Below are positions 51,273 to 63,104 of a stretch of DNA of 64,000 nt, piece by piece. Below the pieces are notes generated by a model. It saw nothing but the letters and a program-made list of their open reading frames with translations, had not been told where the DNA came from and did not search any database. The DNA lies in assembly GCF_000215995.1 (NCBI RefSeq), contig NC_015680.1:1377160-1441159 (forward strand). Reading direction: 5' to 3'. The DNA is from Pyrococcus yayanosii CH1. GTDB taxonomy: Archaea > Methanobacteriota_B > Thermococci > Thermococcales > Thermococcaceae. Position numbers and translations under genes: made by a program. The stretch's first letter is position 1, and the number at the start of each line of letters is the position of its first letter.

Positions 51273-53176
51273 TGGGGGACGAGTTCGTGAGGGCCCTAAT
51301 GGCGAACCGCTACTTAATCACGCCCCCTGCCTACTTTCTCCTCGTGGGCCACTACGGTAAGTCCTTTACGCTCGCTGAGCTTGTGAAGTTCGCTAAGTCT
51401 AAGGGAACATTCATAATAGACGAGGGCATCGCGAGAGAGTTCCTAGCTTGGAAGGGCCTTCCAATGGAAGTGGGTCCCTCAGAGGTTGATAAGGAAGAAA
51501 GCACTCCTGAGCCAGAATCGACTGTGGAAAAAGTTGGGGTAGCCGAAGAAGCCGGAAACGATGTTATTAGTATGGAACCCGCCGAAATTCAGCAGGATAT
51601 TTCTGCTTCTTCATCCGCCTCCCAGACATCTATTTCCACTGGAGAATCCCTTCAAGAAGAGGAATTTAACGGCCTCTCAGTTCATGAAGAAGCCATGAAT
51701 GGGGAGATTTCTGAGGGGGAGTCCTTTGTTTCCACTGGAACCGACGCCGAGGAGAACAGGGTAAACTGTGAGGACTATGACATTCTGAGGATCTACGAGC
51801 CGGAGGAAATAAAGAAGGAGGCTAGGGAATACTCAAAATACGAGGATGTCCTGATAGAGCTGAACCCTGACTTCGAGTTCAGGAGTAGGGTCATTAAACC
51901 TAAGTATGAGGTTAAGTTTGACGTCAGGAAGGTTAAGCTTAGGCCGCCAAAGGTGAAGAACGGCAACGGAAAGGAGGGTGAGGTGATAGTTGAGGCTTAC
52001 GCGAGCCTCTTTAGGAGCAGGCTTAAGAAACTCCGGAAGATATTGAGAGAGAACCCCGACGTGAGGGACGTGGTGGATATAGGGAAGTTAAGCTACGTTC
52101 GAGCCGAAGAGGAAGTCACGATAATCGGGCTCGTTAACTCTAAGAAGGAGACGAACAGGGGCCTGATCTTCGAGGTCGAGGATGCAACAGGCACCGTCAA
52201 GGTCTTCCTCCCGAAGGACTCGGAAGATTACAGGGATGCCTTCAAGGTTCTACCCGATGCCGTGGTTGCCTTCAGGGGCTTCTACTCCAAGAAGGGTATC
52301 TTCTTCGCCAATCGCTTTTACCTACCGGACGTTCCCATCTACAGGAAGCAGAAGCCTCCGATCGAGGAGAAGGTCTATGCTATACTGATAAGCGACATTC
52401 ACATCGGTAGCAGGGAGTTCTGTGAGAAGGCCTTCTTGAGGTTCCTTGAGTGGCTCAACGGTTATGTCTCGAGCAAGGAAGAGGAGGAAATCGTCAGCAG
52501 GGTAAAATACCTGATAATAGCTGGAGACGTCGTTGATGGTGTTGGCATATATCCAGGCCAGTACAACGACCTAATAATACCTGACATCTTCGACCAGTAC
52601 GAGGCCCTCGCGAACCTCTTGGCGAATGTGCCTGAGCACATAACTATGTTTATAGGGCCTGGTAACCACGACGCCGCGAGACCAGCAATCCCTCAGCCGG
52701 AGTTCTACAAGGAGTACGCTAAGCCCCTGTACGAGCTGAAGAACGCCGTCATAATAAGCAACCCGGCCATCATAAACCTCCACGGCAGGGATTTTTTGAT
52801 AGCTCACGGACGTGGCATAGAGGATGTCGTCTCCTTCGTTCCAGGCCTGAGTCACCACAAGCCGGCCCTTCCAATGGTTGAGCTGCTTAAGATGAGGCAT
52901 CTCGCGCCGACCTTTGGCGGTAAGGTGCCTATAGCCCCTGACCCGGAGGATCTGCTTGTGATAGAGGAGGTGCCCGACCTCGTTCATATGGGCCACGTCC
53001 ATGTTTACGATGCTATTGTTTATAGGGGTGTCCAGCTTGTGAACTCCGCCACGTGGCAGGCGCAGACTGAGTTCCAAAAGATGGTGAACATAGTCCCGAC
53101 ACCTGCTAAGGTTCCCGTCGTGGACGTGGAAAGCGCAAGGGTCGTTAAGGTTCTTGACTTCAGCAGGTGGTGTTGA
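51272..53176 (+). CDS. polB: DNA polymerase D small subunit DP1 (3'-5' exonuclease)
   Basis: A 634-residue proofreading subunit of replicative PolD. Residues about 70-180 are an acidic, Ser/Glu-rich linker. An OB fold (about 275-350, VTIIGLVNSKKETNRG) follows, then a calcineurin-like phosphodiesterase: SDIHIGSREF (about 374), GDVVDGVG, GPGNHDAAR (about 463), AHGRG, GHVHVYD (about 574). All metal ligands seem intact. ATG 51272 shares its A with the cdc6 stop (GTG 51269 possible). Two ORB-like repeats lie in the linker DNA. Confidence 0.96.
   Translation: MGDEFVRALMANRYLITPPAYFLLVGHYGKSFTLAELVKFAKSKGTFIIDEGIAREFLAWKGLPMEVGPSEVDKEESTPEPESTVEKVGVAEEAGNDVISMEPAEIQQDISASSSASQTSISTGESLQEEEFNGLSVHEEAMNGEISEGESFVSTGTDAEENRVNCEDYDILRIYEPEEIKKEAREYSKYEDVLIELNPDFEFRSRVIKPKYEVKFDVRKVKLRPPKVKNGNGKEGEVIVEAYASLFRSRLKKLRKILRENPDVRDVVDIGKLSYVRAEEEVTIIGLVNSKKETNRGLIFEVEDATGTVKVFLPKDSEDYRDAFKVLPDAVVAFRGFYSKKGIFFANRFYLPDVPIYRKQKPPIEEKVYAILISDIHIGSREFCEKAFLRFLEWLNGYVSSKEEEEIVSRVKYLIIAGDVVDGVGIYPGQYNDLIIPDIFDQYEALANLLANVPEHITMFIGPGNHDAARPAIPQPEFYKEYAKPLYELKNAVIISNPAIINLHGRDFLIAHGRGIEDVVSFVPGLSHHKPALPMVELLKMRHLAPTFGGKVPIAPDPEDLLVIEEVPDLVHMGHVHVYDAIVYRGVQLVNSATWQAQTEFQKMVNIVPTPAKVPVVDVESARVVKVLDFSRWC
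51633..51645. repeat. ORB-like repeat inside the DP1 gene (1)
   Basis: TTTCCACTGGAGA within the linker-coding part of DP1, encoding Ser-Thr-Gly. Confidence 0.6.
51729..51740. repeat. ORB-like repeat inside the DP1 gene (2)
   Basis: TTTCCACTGGAA, a perfect core, 96 nt after the first and in the same reading frame (Val-Ser-Thr-Gly). Confidence 0.65.
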
Positions 53177-56100
53177 TGGAGTTGCCGGAGGATATGAAGG
53201 CTTACTTTGAATGGCTCCAGCGCGAGATTGATAAGGCCTATGAGGTGGCGAGGAAGGCGAGGGCTCAGGGTAAGGATCCGAGCACCGACGTTGAAGTCCC
53301 TCAAGCAACAGACATGGCGGGCCGCGTTGAGAGTCTCGTGGGCCCACCGGGTGTGGCTAAGAGAATTAGGGAGCTCGTGAAGGAGCACGGCAAGGAAATC
53401 GCCGCCCTGAAGATAGTAGACGAGATTATAGATGGAAAGTTTGGGGACTTTGGGAGTAGGGAGAAGCTCGCGGAGCAGGCCGTCAGAACGGCTTTGGCGA
53501 TTCTCACGGAGGGAATAGTTTCGGCTCCGATAGAGGGAATAGCCGACGTCAAGATAAAGCGCAACACGTGGGCCGACAATTCCGAATACCTCGCCCTCTA
53601 CTACGCCGGCCCCATAAGAAGCTCTGGTGGAACGGCCCAGGCCCTGAGCGTTCTCGTGGGTGACTACGTGAGGAGAAAGCTCGGCCTTGACCGCTTCAAG
53701 CCTAGTGAGAAACACATAGAGAGGATGGTTGAGGAAGTTGACCTCTACCACAGGACCGTCTCGAGACTTCAGTATCATCCATCCCCCGAAGAGGTTCGTC
53801 TCGCCATGAGAAACATACCAATCGAGATAACCGGCGAGGCCACGGATGACGTCGAGGTTTCCCACAGGGACGTTCCTGGTGTTGAGACTAACCAGCTCCG
53901 TGGAGGAGCGATACTTGTTCTTGCTGAGGGTGTCCTTCAGAAGGCCAAGAAGCTCGTCAAGTACATAGATAAGATGGGCATCGAGGGCTGGGAATGGCTG
54001 AAAGAATTCGTGGAGAGTAAGGAGAAGGGGGAAGAAGAGGGTGCAAAGAGCTCCTCGCCGGCCGAGAGCTCCGTGGCCGAGACGAGGGTGGAAGTCAAGA
54101 AGGGCTTCTACTACGCTCTTTACGAGCGGTTCAAGAAGGAAATAGCTCCAAACGACAAGTATACTAAGGAGATCATCGGTGGGAGACCGCTCTTCGCTGG
54201 ACCTTCGACGAACGGTGGCTTCCGCCTCCGCTATGGAAGAAGCCGTGTCAGCGGATTTGCAACGTGGAGCATCAACCCGGCCACGATGATACTCCTCGAC
54301 GAGTTCCTCGCTGTGGGAACCCAAATGAAGACCGAGCGGCCCGGAAAAGGTGCCGTAGTTACGCCGGCCACGACGGCTGAAGGGCCCATAGTGAAGCTGA
54401 AGGACGGGTCAGTTGTTAGGGTGGACGATTACGAGACGGCCCTGCGGGTAAAGGAGCAGGTGGAAGAGATACTCTACCTCGGGGATGCCATAGTGGCCTT
54501 CGGTGACTTCGTTGAGAATAACCAAACCCTCCTTCCGGCCAACTACGTGGAGGAGTGGTGGATTCAGGAGTTCGTTAAGGCCGTGAGGGACGTTTATGAA
54601 GTCGAGCTCAGGCCCTTCGAGGAGAACCCAAGGGAGGCCGTGGAGGAAGCAGCGGAGTATCTCGACATTGACCCTGATTTCCTCGCGAGGATGCTCCATG
54701 ACCCGCTCCGCATGAGGCCAAGCGTCGAGCTCGCGATACATATATCCAAAATCCTCGACATTCCCTTCCACCCATACTACACCCTCTACTGGAACACACT
54801 CAAGTCAGAAGAAGTCGAGAAGCTCGCCCAGATATTGAAGGAGGCGGAGGTTGAGTGGGGCGAGTTCAGGGGGATAAAGTTCGCCAAGAAGATTGTCATC
54901 TCCCTCGAAAGGCTTGGGAAGGCAAAGAGACATCTGGAGCTTCTCGGCTTACCGCACAAGGTCGAGGCAGAAAAAGTCATCGTAGATTATCCATGGAGCG
55001 CCGCCCTCCTCACACCACTTGGCAACTTGGAATGGACCTTTAGGGCCAAACCCCTCTTCACGGTCATCGACATCATCAATGAGAACAATGACATCAAGCT
55101 GAGGGATAGAGGGATAAGCTGGATCGGCGCGAGGATGGGTAGGCCTGAGAAGGCCAAGGAGAGGAAGATGAAGCCGCCGGTTCAAGTGCTATTCCCAATA
55201 GGCCTGGCTGGAGGAAACTCCCGTGACATAAAGAAAGCTGCCGAGGAGGGAAAGGTTGCCGAGGTGGAGATAGCCTTCTTCAGGTGTCCCGAGTGTGGCC
55301 ACACAGGTCCAGAGCACCTGTGTCCTAAGTGCGGAACGCGGAAGGTGCTGCTCTGGCACTGTCCCAAGTGCAACGCTGACTACCCCCATGATCAGGCCGA
55401 AGGGTACGGCTTCCACTGCCCCAAGTGTAACGTCGAGCTGAGGCCCTTCGCGAAGAGGAAGATAAAGCCGAGCGAGCTCCTGAACAGGGCCATGGAGAAC
55501 GTCAAGGTCTACGGAGTGGATAAGCTCAAGGGCGTCATGGGAATGACCTCTGGCTGGAAGATGGCTGAGCCCCTCGAGAAGGGCCTGCTTCGTGTTAAAA
55601 ACGACGTCTACGTTTTCAAGGATGGAACCATAAGGTTCGACGCTACCGACGCGCCCATAACCCACTTCAAGCCGAGGGAGATAGGTGTTTCCGTCGAGAA
55701 GCTTCGCGAACTGGGCTATACCCACGACTTTGAAGGGAAGTCCCTCGTCAGCGAAGACCAGATAGTCGAGCTCAAGCCTCAGGACGTGATACTCTCGAAG
55801 GAGGCTGGGAAGTATCTGTTGAAGGTCGCACGCTTCGTGGATGATCTCCTCGAGAAGTTCTATGGATTGCCGAGATTCTACAATGCCGAGAAAATTGAAG
55901 ACCTCATTGGCCACCTCGTCATAGGGCTGGCTCCCCACACCTCGGCCGGCATAGTGGGCAGGATAATAGGCTTCGTGGACGCCCTTGTCGGGTACGCGCA
56001 TCCGTATTATCACGCGGCCAAGAGAAGGAACTGCGATGGAGACGAGGACAGTGTAATGTTGCTCCTTGATGCTCTCCTCAATTTCTCCCGCTACTACCTG

Positions 56101-56952
56101 CCTGAGAAGCGCGGCGGGAAGATGGACGCGCCCCTCGTCATAACCACGAGGCTCGATCCGAGGGAAGTTGACAGCGAGGTCCACAACATGGACATCGCCC
56201 GCTACTATCCGCTCGAGTTCTACGAGGCTACATACGAGCTAAGGTCACCGAAGGAGCTCGTCGGAGTCGTGGAGAGGGTTGAAGACAGGCTTGGAAAGCC
56301 CGAGATGTACTACGGCATAAAGTTCACCCATGATACAGATGACATAGCCCTCGGACCCAAGATGAGCCTGTACAAACAGCTCGGCGACATGGAGGAGAAG
56401 GTTAGGAGACAGCTCGCCCTCGCCGAGAGGATAAGGGCCGTTGACGAGCATCGTGTTGCTGAAACCGTTCTGAACTCCCATCTGATTCCTGACCTCAGGG
56501 GCAACCTGAGGAGCTTTACGAGACAAGAGTTCCGGTGCGTCAAGTGCAATACGAAGTTCAGGAGGCCGCCGCTTGGGGGTAAATGTCCTGTCTGCGGCGG
56601 GAAAATAGTTCTGACGGTCAGCAAGGGCGCCATAGAGAAGTACCTGGGAACCGCCAAGATGCTCGTCTCTGAGTACAGGACCCTGAACTACACGAGGCAG
56701 AGGATATGTTTAACTGAGAGGGACATAAAGGCCCTCTTCGAGTTCCTATTCCCCGAGACCCAGAAAACTCTCTTCGCCAACGTTCATGATGTCTGCCAGC
56801 GCATGGTGGCTGAGAGGGCGGGTGCTAGGAAAGCCTCGGGCCTACTTGAGACCCTTATGAAGGATGCGGGGGCAAAGCCAAAGGAGAAAAAGAGAAAGGA
56901 GAGGCCTAGGAAGAAGAGAATAAGCCTTGACGATTTCTTCGGGGTGAGATGA
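53176..56952 (+). CDS. polC: DNA polymerase D large subunit DP2 (catalytic)
   Basis: A 1258-residue polymerase subunit with a double-psi-barrel core like RNA polymerase. The catalytic aspartates D954 and D956 lie in NCDGDED. Zinc motifs are at about 704-755 ([16 protein letters not shown] and two more CPKC pairs) and near 1120 (CVKC...CPVC). The C-terminus is basic and ends [10 protein letters not shown], a PCNA-binding motif. Length equals the intein-free P. furiosus protein; P. horikoshii and P. abyssi carry an intein here. It overlaps DP1 by 1 nt (TGATG). Confidence 0.97.
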   Translation: MELPEDMKAYFEWLQREIDKAYEVARKARAQGKDPSTDVEVPQATDMAGRVESLVGPPGVAKRIRELVKEHGKEIAALKIVDEIIDGKFGDFGSREKLAEQAVRTALAILTEGIVSAPIEGIADVKIKRNTWADNSEYLALYYAGPIRSSGGTAQALSVLVGDYVRRKLGLDRFKPSEKHIERMVEEVDLYHRTVSRLQYHPSPEEVRLAMRNIPIEITGEATDDVEVSHRDVPGVETNQLRGGAILVLAEGVLQKAKKLVKYIDKMGIEGWEWLKEFVESKEKGEEEGAKSSSPAESSVAETRVEVKKGFYYALYERFKKEIAPNDKYTKEIIGGRPLFAGPSTNGGFRLRYGRSRVSGFATWSINPATMILLDEFLAVGTQMKTERPGKGAVVTPATTAEGPIVKLKDGSVVRVDDYETALRVKEQVEEILYLGDAIVAFGDFVENNQTLLPANYVEEWWIQEFVKAVRDVYEVELRPFEENPREAVEEAAEYLDIDPDFLARMLHDPLRMRPSVELAIHISKILDIPFHPYYTLYWNTLKSEEVEKLAQILKEAEVEWGEFRGIKFAKKIVISLERLGKAKRHLELLGLPHKVEAEKVIVDYPWSAALLTPLGNLEWTFRAKPLFTVIDIINENNDIKLRDRGISWIGARMGRPEKAKERKMKPPVQVLFPIGLAGGNSRDIKKAAEEGKVAEVEIAFFRCPECGHTGPEHLCPKCGTRKVLLWHCPKCNADYPHDQAEGYGFHCPKCNVELRPFAKRKIKPSELLNRAMENVKVYGVDKLKGVMGMTSGWKMAEPLEKGLLRVKNDVYVFKDGTIRFDATDAPITHFKPREIGVSVEKLRELGYTHDFEGKSLVSEDQIVELKPQDVILSKEAGKYLLKVARFVDDLLEKFYGLPRFYNAEKIEDLIGHLVIGLAPHTSAGIVGRIIGFVDALVGYAHPYYHAAKRRNCDGDEDSVMLLLDALLNFSRYYLPEKRGGKMDAPLVITTRLDPREVDSEVHNMDIARYYPLEFYEATYELRSPKELVGVVERVEDRLGKPEMYYGIKFTHDTDDIALGPKMSLYKQLGDMEEKVRRQLALAERIRAVDEHRVAETVLNSHLIPDLRGNLRSFTRQEFRCVKCNTKFRRPPLGGKCPVCGGKIVLTVSKGAIEKYLGTAKMLVSEYRTLNYTRQRICLTERDIKALFEFLFPETQKTLFANVHDVCQRMVAERAGARKASGLLETLMKDAGAKPKEKKRKERPRKKRISLDDFFGVR

Positions 56953-56960
56953 CCGCAACG

Positions 56961-56975
56961 TTTATAGTTTATAAA
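56961..56975 (+). promoter_or_regulatory. Promoter of the UPF0173 gene and radB
   Basis: Two overlapping TATA-like elements, TTTATAGT and TTTATAAAT, beyond the DP2 stop and about 35 nt before GTG 57003. Confidence 0.5.
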
Positions 56976-57002
56976 TGTAAAAAATCTTTGGAGGCTGCGG
57001 CC

Positions 57003-57638
57003 GTGAAGATAACGTGGTTCGGTCACGCGTGCTTTCTCATCGAAACGGGGGGCATCAGGATCCTGATAGACCCCTACCCCGAGGTAGACGACGACAGGAT
57101 AGGAAAGGTGGACTATATTCTCGTGACCCATGAGCACATGGACCACTACGGAAAGGTTCCCCTTATAGCAAAACTTAGCGACGCCACGGTCATAGGGCCG
57201 AAGACCGTTTACCTTATGGCCGTCAGTGATGGCCTAACTAAAGTCAAGGAGATAAACGCCGGAGAAGAAGTTGAACTCAGCGACGGCGTTAGGGTTAAGG
57301 CCTTCTACACTGAGCATCCCACGAGCCAGTATCCCCTCGGTTACCTAATCATAGGGGATAAGAGGGTGGCCCACCTCGGCGATACCTACTACAGCCCGGG
57401 CTTCAAGGGGCTCAGGGGGCGGGTTGACGTTCTCCTTGTGCCCATAGGTGGCCGCTCGACGGCAAGCGAAAGGGAAGCGGCGGAGATAGCGGACATAATA
57501 AGGCCGAGGATCGTTGTGCCAATGCACTATGGTGTCTATGGGGAGGGCAACGTCGAGGGCTTCATTCAGGAGCTCCAGAAGAAGCGTGTATGGGTTCTCG
57601 TGAAAGCCTTGAATATGTATGAGGGCTTCGAAATCTGA
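57003..57638 (+). CDS. UPF0173 metallo-beta-lactamase-fold hydrolase
   Basis: About 211 residues of the UPF0173 family: [12 protein letters not shown] at the start, the metal motif THEHMDHYG (about 40-48), [25 protein letters not shown] and PMHYGVYG near residue 180. All usual zinc ligands are present. The substrate is unknown. I chose GTG 57003, 8 nt after GGAGG, as the longer frame from 56949 runs through the TATA. radB follows 10 nt after its stop, so the two share a transcript beside polD. Confidence 0.88.
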   Translation: MKITWFGHACFLIETGGIRILIDPYPEVDDDRIGKVDYILVTHEHMDHYGKVPLIAKLSDATVIGPKTVYLMAVSDGLTKVKEINAGEEVELSDGVRVKAFYTEHPTSQYPLGYLIIGDKRVAHLGDTYYSPGFKGLRGRVDVLLVPIGGRSTASEREAAEIADIIRPRIVVPMHYGVYGEGNVEGFIQELQKKRVWVLVKALNMYEGFEI

Positions 57639-57648
57639 GGGATTCTGT

Positions 57649-58314
57649 ATGCCCCTGACTACGGGTGTAAAAGGATTAGATGAGCTTCTGGGCGGCGGTG
57701 TGGGTAGGGGTGTCCTAACCCAGGTTTACGGGCCCTTCGCAACAGGTAAGACGACCCTAGCGATGCAGGTGGGTCTCCTTAATCCCGGCAAGGTTGCCTA
57801 CGTGGATACTGAGGCGGGCTTCTCCCCGGAGAGACTGAGGCAGATGGCTGAGACGAGGGGCCTTGATCCTGATAGGGCCCTCGAAAAGTTCATAATATTC
57901 GAGCCGATGGATCTCGTGGAGCAGAGGAGGATTATAGGGAAGCTGAAGAGTGTTGTCAATGAGAAGTTCTCCCTCGTCGTTGTGGACTCAATCACGGCCC
58001 ACTATCGGGCGGAGGGAAACAAGGATTATGGGGAGATTGCAAGGCAGCTTCAAGTTCTGCAGTGGCTTGCGAGGAAGGTCAACGTCGCTGTGATAGTCGT
58101 AAACCAGGTCTACTTCGACTCCAACTCCGGCAACCTGAGGCCCATAGCTGAGCACACCCTTGGCTACAAGACCAAGGACATACTCAGGCTCGAGAGACTC
58201 AGGGGGGGTCTAAGGATAGCCGTCCTTGAGAGGCACCGCTTCAGGCCCGAGGGTGGTGTGGTTTACTTCAGGATAACGGACAGGGGTATTGAGGACGCCA
58301 AAGGTGGGGAGTAG
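57649..58314 (+). CDS. radB: RadB recombinase paralogue
   Basis: A 221-residue RecA-family protein consisting of the ATPase core only, without the helix-hairpin-helix N-domain of RadA. GVKGLDELLGGG opens the protein; Walker A GPFATGKT is at residues 28-35; Walker B is LVVVDSITAHYR near 115; the end VVYFRITDRGIED is typical. RadB modulates RadA recombination and binds DNA and the Hjc resolvase. GAGGGAT precedes ATG 57649. Its position after polD fits other Pyrococcus genomes. Confidence 0.95.
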   Translation: MPLTTGVKGLDELLGGGVGRGVLTQVYGPFATGKTTLAMQVGLLNPGKVAYVDTEAGFSPERLRQMAETRGLDPDRALEKFIIFEPMDLVEQRRIIGKLKSVVNEKFSLVVVDSITAHYRAEGNKDYGEIARQLQVLQWLARKVNVAVIVVNQVYFDSNSGNLRPIAEHTLGYKTKDILRLERLRGGLRIAVLERHRFRPEGGVVYFRITDRGIEDAKGGE

Positions 58315-58333
58315 TTCAAAAAAGTTTAGAAAA

Positions 58334-59743
58334 TTAGACCCTCTCAAAGATCTCTTGTGCGATCTTCAACGTCGCTCTGTAGAGCTTTTCGCTAATTATT
58401 CCGTCCTCATAGTGCTCCTTGAGCTTGTCCTTGTCAATAATCTCCTTCTTACCATCTGGCCATTTGACGATATCAACCTCGAGGTCGACATAGCGGGCCC
58501 TGTCAGGGTATATCTCGACGGGTGTGTTGATGTTGTAGAACTCCCCCTTCAGGTTCCCGTTCCTGTCGTAGTAGCGGTGGACGAACCACCACTTTCCTGC
58601 CTCTATCTCAGTTATTGCGTAGTCGCCGGGCTCTATCGGGATTTCTAGCCCGTCGTAGAACTTGCCCGGCTTGAGGTGGCGCCTTATCTTTACCCTAAGC
58701 GGGTTCGTGGAGACCTCGATAACCTCGCCAGGCCCTATCTTTATCCTCTGCCCATCAGGCTTGACATGGTCGAGGCTGAAGAGCCACCCCTGTTTGGGCC
58801 CCTTGTTCCTGACGACCGTCTCGAGGAAGCCTTCGCTGATCTTCATCCTCTGGGCCGGCATCTTGGCGAGAATTCCCTCGGCAACCTCTACGGCGAAGCC
58901 GAACTCGGGGTCATAGGACTTAAACTGATGGTGACCTTCGATGGTGGGAGTTACCCTGTTCCTTATCTCATCAAGCTTCTTCTTGGCCCCGCCGCCGAAC
59001 TCCACCTCGTATATTTCCCTCCCCTCGATTATCTCGGTAGGAGCTGAGTACTTGTCGGCCTCCTTGAGTCTGTCAGCTATCTTCGAGAGCCTCACGAGCT
59101 CATCCCTGAGGATGTTCCAGTCCTTGTATGCCGCAGCCGTCCTCCAGAGGACGCCCCACTCTCCAAGGTCAACGCTGAGGCCGAGTATCCTGAGCCTCTC
59201 CCTCTCTTCAGGATCCTTTATCTTTCTTGAAATCTTAACATGCCTCTGGACGCCGATGGGCTTTGGAATAAGCACGGCGTAGTCGCCTGGAATCGTTATG
59301 AGGACGCTGAGGTGGGGGAGAACGTTGTGCTTCTTCACTTGGACGACAACTTCGTCACCCTCGGTAGCATCGGGAAGCTCCTCTATGAGGACCGTCCCTA
59401 TGGCGTTCCCTATGTCCACGTAAACGTACCTGTCGTCCCTCTTCACGACGAGCCCCTTGTAGACCCCGTAGAGCCTGTAGGGGAGCCTCCTGAAGAAGAC
59501 GTCTATGAACTCCTCTTCAAGGACCTTCCTTACATCCTCAACCCTCGTCCCAACTATCGTTATCCCATTGTTTCTGTCGTAGATGTCCACGTCGAAGTCG
59601 TCATAGCTCTTCTCTATGCCAAGCCTCTCAGCTATGACGTCGCTCGGCTGGACTATGCGGAAGCCCCTGTCGAGGAGTAGCTTGCTGAGGGCCGTGCTGT
59701 ATATCCCCCTAATCCTCACCGCTACTCCTGAGTTTGTAGACAC
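58334..59743 (-). CDS. fau-1: Probable ribonuclease FAU-1 (RNase E/G-like, AU-rich RNA binding)
   Basis: About 469 residues. The N-terminal half has an S1-like RNA-binding fold ([30 protein letters not shown] near residue 110) as in RNase E/G. The C-terminal half holds a DUF402 domain ([25 protein letters not shown] and the acidic [16 protein letters not shown]), which binds phosphate-rich ligands with a metal. FAU-1 of P. furiosus binds AU-rich RNA and can cut 5S rRNA precursors. GGGGTGGTGAAG suggests GTG 59743; ATG 59773 is an alternative. It overlaps the upstream gene by 35 nt. Confidence 0.9.
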   Translation of the reverse strand: MSTNSGVAVRIRGIYSTALSKLLLDRGFRIVQPSDVIAERLGIEKSYDDFDVDIYDRNNGITIVGTRVEDVRKVLEEEFIDVFFRRLPYRLYGVYKGLVVKRDDRYVYVDIGNAIGTVLIEELPDATEGDEVVVQVKKHNVLPHLSVLITIPGDYAVLIPKPIGVQRHVKISRKIKDPEERERLRILGLSVDLGEWGVLWRTAAAYKDWNILRDELVRLSKIADRLKEADKYSAPTEIIEGREIYEVEFGGGAKKKLDEIRNRVTPTIEGHHQFKSYDPEFGFAVEVAEGILAKMPAQRMKISEGFLETVVRNKGPKQGWLFSLDHVKPDGQRIKIGPGEVIEVSTNPLRVKIRRHLKPGKFYDGLEIPIEPGDYAITEIEAGKWWFVHRYYDRNGNLKGEFYNINTPVEIYPDRARYVDLEVDIVKWPDGKKEIIDKDKLKEHYEDGIISEKLYRATLKIAQEIFERV

Positions 59744-60455
59744 CTTCACCACCCCTTTCCTTTCTTTCCACAACGCCTATGAGTGTGAGCCCTTCGAGTA
59801 TCTCCCTCACGGTCTCCCTATCTATTCCGGTATCGGCCGAAACGTTTCTCGCCTCAACCCAACCTAGTCCGCGCTCGTGCCATCTCTTAAGCGAGTCTTC
59901 AACCTTATGGACGAGGGAGGGATTCGAATAGAGCCAGTGGGCAAGGCTTGCAAGGATGTTTATCTTCCTTTCAATATCCTCAATCCTATTTAGACGCTCC
60001 AGTATTCCGGGTGGTAGCTTTTTCTCCTTTTCGCCATCCCCGAGCAGTTCCAGTAGCTCCACTTCCCCTACCACCTTTGCAAGCGCCTGGGACACGGAGT
60101 AATCGTAGACCCTGTGGAACTGCCACATTCTTCTCAGAACTCCCTTCAGCCTTTCTCTGTCCGAGAACCCCTTGATAGAACTGACTATTTCAAGGGCTTC
60201 CTCTATCCGGAACTTCATCTGATGTTCGGCCTTCTGTAGCTCCCTCACCGCCGTCTCAAATTCCCCTCCCACCTTAGAGGCCTCGGCGAGGAGCTGGGCC
60301 ACTACAGACGCCTTCTCCTTAGAGATCGAATGGAGATCTGAGAGAATGACTTTAATTTCATCGAGGGCTTCAGCACTTATTAACTTCGTGAAAAGCTTCT
60401 CAAACCTTCTGTGAAGGTCCTCAAACCTTTTAACAAGCATTTTCATCTTGCTCAA
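59709..60455 (-). CDS. Coiled-coil protein with C-terminal winged helix, unknown function
   Basis: About 248 residues. Residues 1-110 are charged helices with heptads ([30 protein letters not shown]). Residues about 150-240 look like a winged-helix DNA- or RNA-binding domain ([25 protein letters not shown], then IGVVERKER). I do not recognise the family. TTG 60455 has GGGGGAACCAG well spaced; ATG 60446 is the alternative. It overlaps fau-1, so a role in RNA metabolism or its regulation is conceivable but unproven. Confidence 0.7.
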   Translation of the reverse strand: MSKMKMLVKRFEDLHRRFEKLFTKLISAEALDEIKVILSDLHSISKEKASVVAQLLAEASKVGGEFETAVRELQKAEHQMKFRIEEALEIVSSIKGFSDRERLKGVLRRMWQFHRVYDYSVSQALAKVVGEVELLELLGDGEKEKKLPPGILERLNRIEDIERKINILASLAHWLYSNPSLVHKVEDSLKRWHERGLGWVEARNVSADTGIDRETVREILEGLTLIGVVERKERGGEGVYKLRSSGED

Positions 60456-60507
60456 CTGGTTCCCCCAGAACCTTAGAAGGGCGAACTGATACTTTTACTT
60501 TTTGGCC

Positions 60508-60519
60508 AAATTTATTTAC
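60508..60519 (+). promoter_or_regulatory. Promoter of the Trm5-like gene
   Basis: AAATTTATTTAC, about 56 nt before ATG 60570; the leader contains GGAGGTG. Confidence 0.5.
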
Positions 60520-60551
60520 TATGGGGGCCAACCACCGCCTTGGAACCATAG

Positions 60552-61589
<1,038 letters not shown>

Positions 61590-61638
61590 CTCAAAAGGCT
61601 TTTCTAAAATTTTGTGCAGACCAATACCGGGGAAGCCG

Positions 61639-62559
61639 ATGCTGATAGACAGATTCGGAAGGCCTGTGACAAACCTCCGGATATCCCTGACGAAGGAGTG
61701 CAACTTAGCCTGCTTCTACTGCCACAGGGAGGGGCAGGACGACGGAGAAAGGGTCATGACACCCGAGGAAATCGAGCGGGTTGTAAGAATAGCCTCAAGG
61801 CTTGGAATAAGGAAGGTCAAGCTCACAGGTGGGGAGCCAACGGTAAGGGAGGACATCGTCGAGATAGTGAGGAGAATAAGGCCCTACGTGGTCGATCTCT
61901 CGATGACTACCAACGGGACCACTCTCTACAGGCTTGCGGAGGAGCTCAGAGAGGCTGGCCTCGACAGGGTGAACGTCAGCCTTGACACCCTCGACAGGAA
62001 GAAGTACAAGAAGATTACCGGCTTTGACGTCCTTCCCTGGATTCTCAGGGGGATTGAGAAGGCCGTGAAACTCTTTCATCCCGTGAAGCTTAACATGGTT
62101 GTCATGAGGGGAATAAATGATGATGAGATATGGGACATGATTCGATTTGCGGCCGAGATCGGGGCCGTGCTCCAGCTCATAGAGATAGAAGTTCCGAGGG
62201 AGATGGAAGATAGTCCTTTCTTCAGGGAGTTTTTCTACCCCTTGAAGCCCCTCGAGGAGGAGTTCGAGAGGCTGGCCCTCGAAGTGAGGGAAAGGCGGAT
62301 GCATAGGCGGAGAAAGTACTTCATTCCAATCGATGGAAAGGTCGCGGAGGTTGAGGTCGTAAGGTCGATGCACAACACGGTCTTCTGCATGAACTGCACG
62401 CGCTTGAGGCTCACGGCCGACGGCTACCTGAAGACATGCCTCCTTAGGAAGAACGACCTCATAGATATTCTCGGTCCAATGAGAGAGGGTGCGAGCGATG
62501 CGAAGCTCGTGGAGATATTCAAAGAGGCAATACTCATGAGGCGGCCGTATTGGAAGTGA
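61639..62559 (+). CDS. moaA: GTP 3',8-cyclase MoaA (molybdopterin/tungstopterin synthesis)
   Basis: A 306-residue radical SAM enzyme for the first step of pterin cofactor synthesis, needed by tungsten enzymes in these archaea. The SAM cluster is C21/C25/C28 (CNLACFYC), [12 protein letters not shown] follows, and the second cluster uses FCMNC and a later Cys (LKTCLL). The C-terminal Gly-Gly tail of bacterial MoaA is absent, as usual in archaea. GGGGAAGCCG precedes ATG 61639. No intein interrupts it. Confidence 0.93.
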   Translation: MLIDRFGRPVTNLRISLTKECNLACFYCHREGQDDGERVMTPEEIERVVRIASRLGIRKVKLTGGEPTVREDIVEIVRRIRPYVVDLSMTTNGTTLYRLAEELREAGLDRVNVSLDTLDRKKYKKITGFDVLPWILRGIEKAVKLFHPVKLNMVVMRGINDDEIWDMIRFAAEIGAVLQLIEIEVPREMEDSPFFREFFYPLKPLEEEFERLALEVRERRMHRRRKYFIPIDGKVAEVEVVRSMHNTVFCMNCTRLRLTADGYLKTCLLRKNDLIDILGPMREGASDAKLVEIFKEAILMRRPYWK

Positions 62560-62821
62560 AAGCAGCCTTATGAATTATGGGAGCTTCTTCTGCTACATTT
62601 TACCATAACTGTTGTGCCGCAGGGTTCCTCTTAGTGCAGTCCTAGCAGAACAGTCAAGCTGGGAAGGAAATGTAAATATTACTTCTTCAGAAAGTTAGAG
62701 GAGATTACTTGCTTGCCCTTTTCTTCTCCTTGGATTTCTCTCCCTATTCCTTCCTCCTCTGATCCGTCTTTTTTGAACACAAAAAAATTTATATTAATAA
62801 AACAAATAATAATGATTTGAA
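62560..62821. other. Gene-free stretch with a possible decayed rfcL 3' end
   Basis: No intact gene. On the minus strand from about 62770 to TAA 62679-62681 the reading is acidic/basic (SEEEGIGREIQGEEKGKQ) and ends KQVISSNFLKK, similar in position and composition to the real rfcL end at 63768 ([13 protein letters not shown]). The right end is very AT-rich (AAAAAAATTTATATTAATAAAAC, 62780-62802 region) and could be a promoter for the short plus-strand frame that follows. Confidence 0.4.
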
Positions 62822-63061
62822 GTGACTGCGCATGAAAAAATCGTGGTCATAATTTTGGTTAACTATATTATCCTTGCTCGTGTAATACTTAAGGTTCTGG
62901 CTCAGAGTTACGACGTGATATTGACTGACGGCCCAGGGCCGTATTTCTCGGCAAGTACATCCGTTGGCCTTTGTACCTTTGGCCTTAGCGGGAGCATATC
63001 TTATCCTGTGCCGGGAGATTTTACAAATGGAAGAGTTACGGTAATAGGTAAGGGATGTTAA
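62822..63061 (+). CDS. Doubtful short secreted-type open frame, perhaps frameshifted
   Basis: A 79-codon frame from GTG 62822. It has a hydrophobic segment near its start (IVVIILVNYIILARVIL) and then DGPGPYFSASTSVGLCTFGLSG. An ATG at 62833 is out of frame; one extra A in the following A6 run would join ATG-AAA-AAA to this frame and give a normal signal peptide MKKIVVIIL. It may therefore be a broken gene for a small secreted protein. An AT-rich promoter-like stretch precedes it. Function is unknown and the call is weak. Confidence 0.35.
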   Translation: MTAHEKIVVIILVNYIILARVILKVLAQSYDVILTDGPGPYFSASTSVGLCTFGLSGSISYPVPGDFTNGRVTVIGKGC

Positions 63062-63104
63062 TAGGGTGGCACTATGAAAGAATTTATTGAGGGAGGTGGG
63101 TAAG

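Noticed and set aside
51461-51472. TTCCAATGGAAG in the early DP1 gene as another ORB
   Set aside because: The central base differs (CAATGG rather than CACTGG/CAGTGG) and the site is within coding sequence.
53020-54324. Minus-strand open frame of 434 codons opposite the DP1/DP2 junction
   Set aside because: It spans the well-supported PolD genes; the composition (His, Leu, Arg, Val rich) is a codon-bias shadow.
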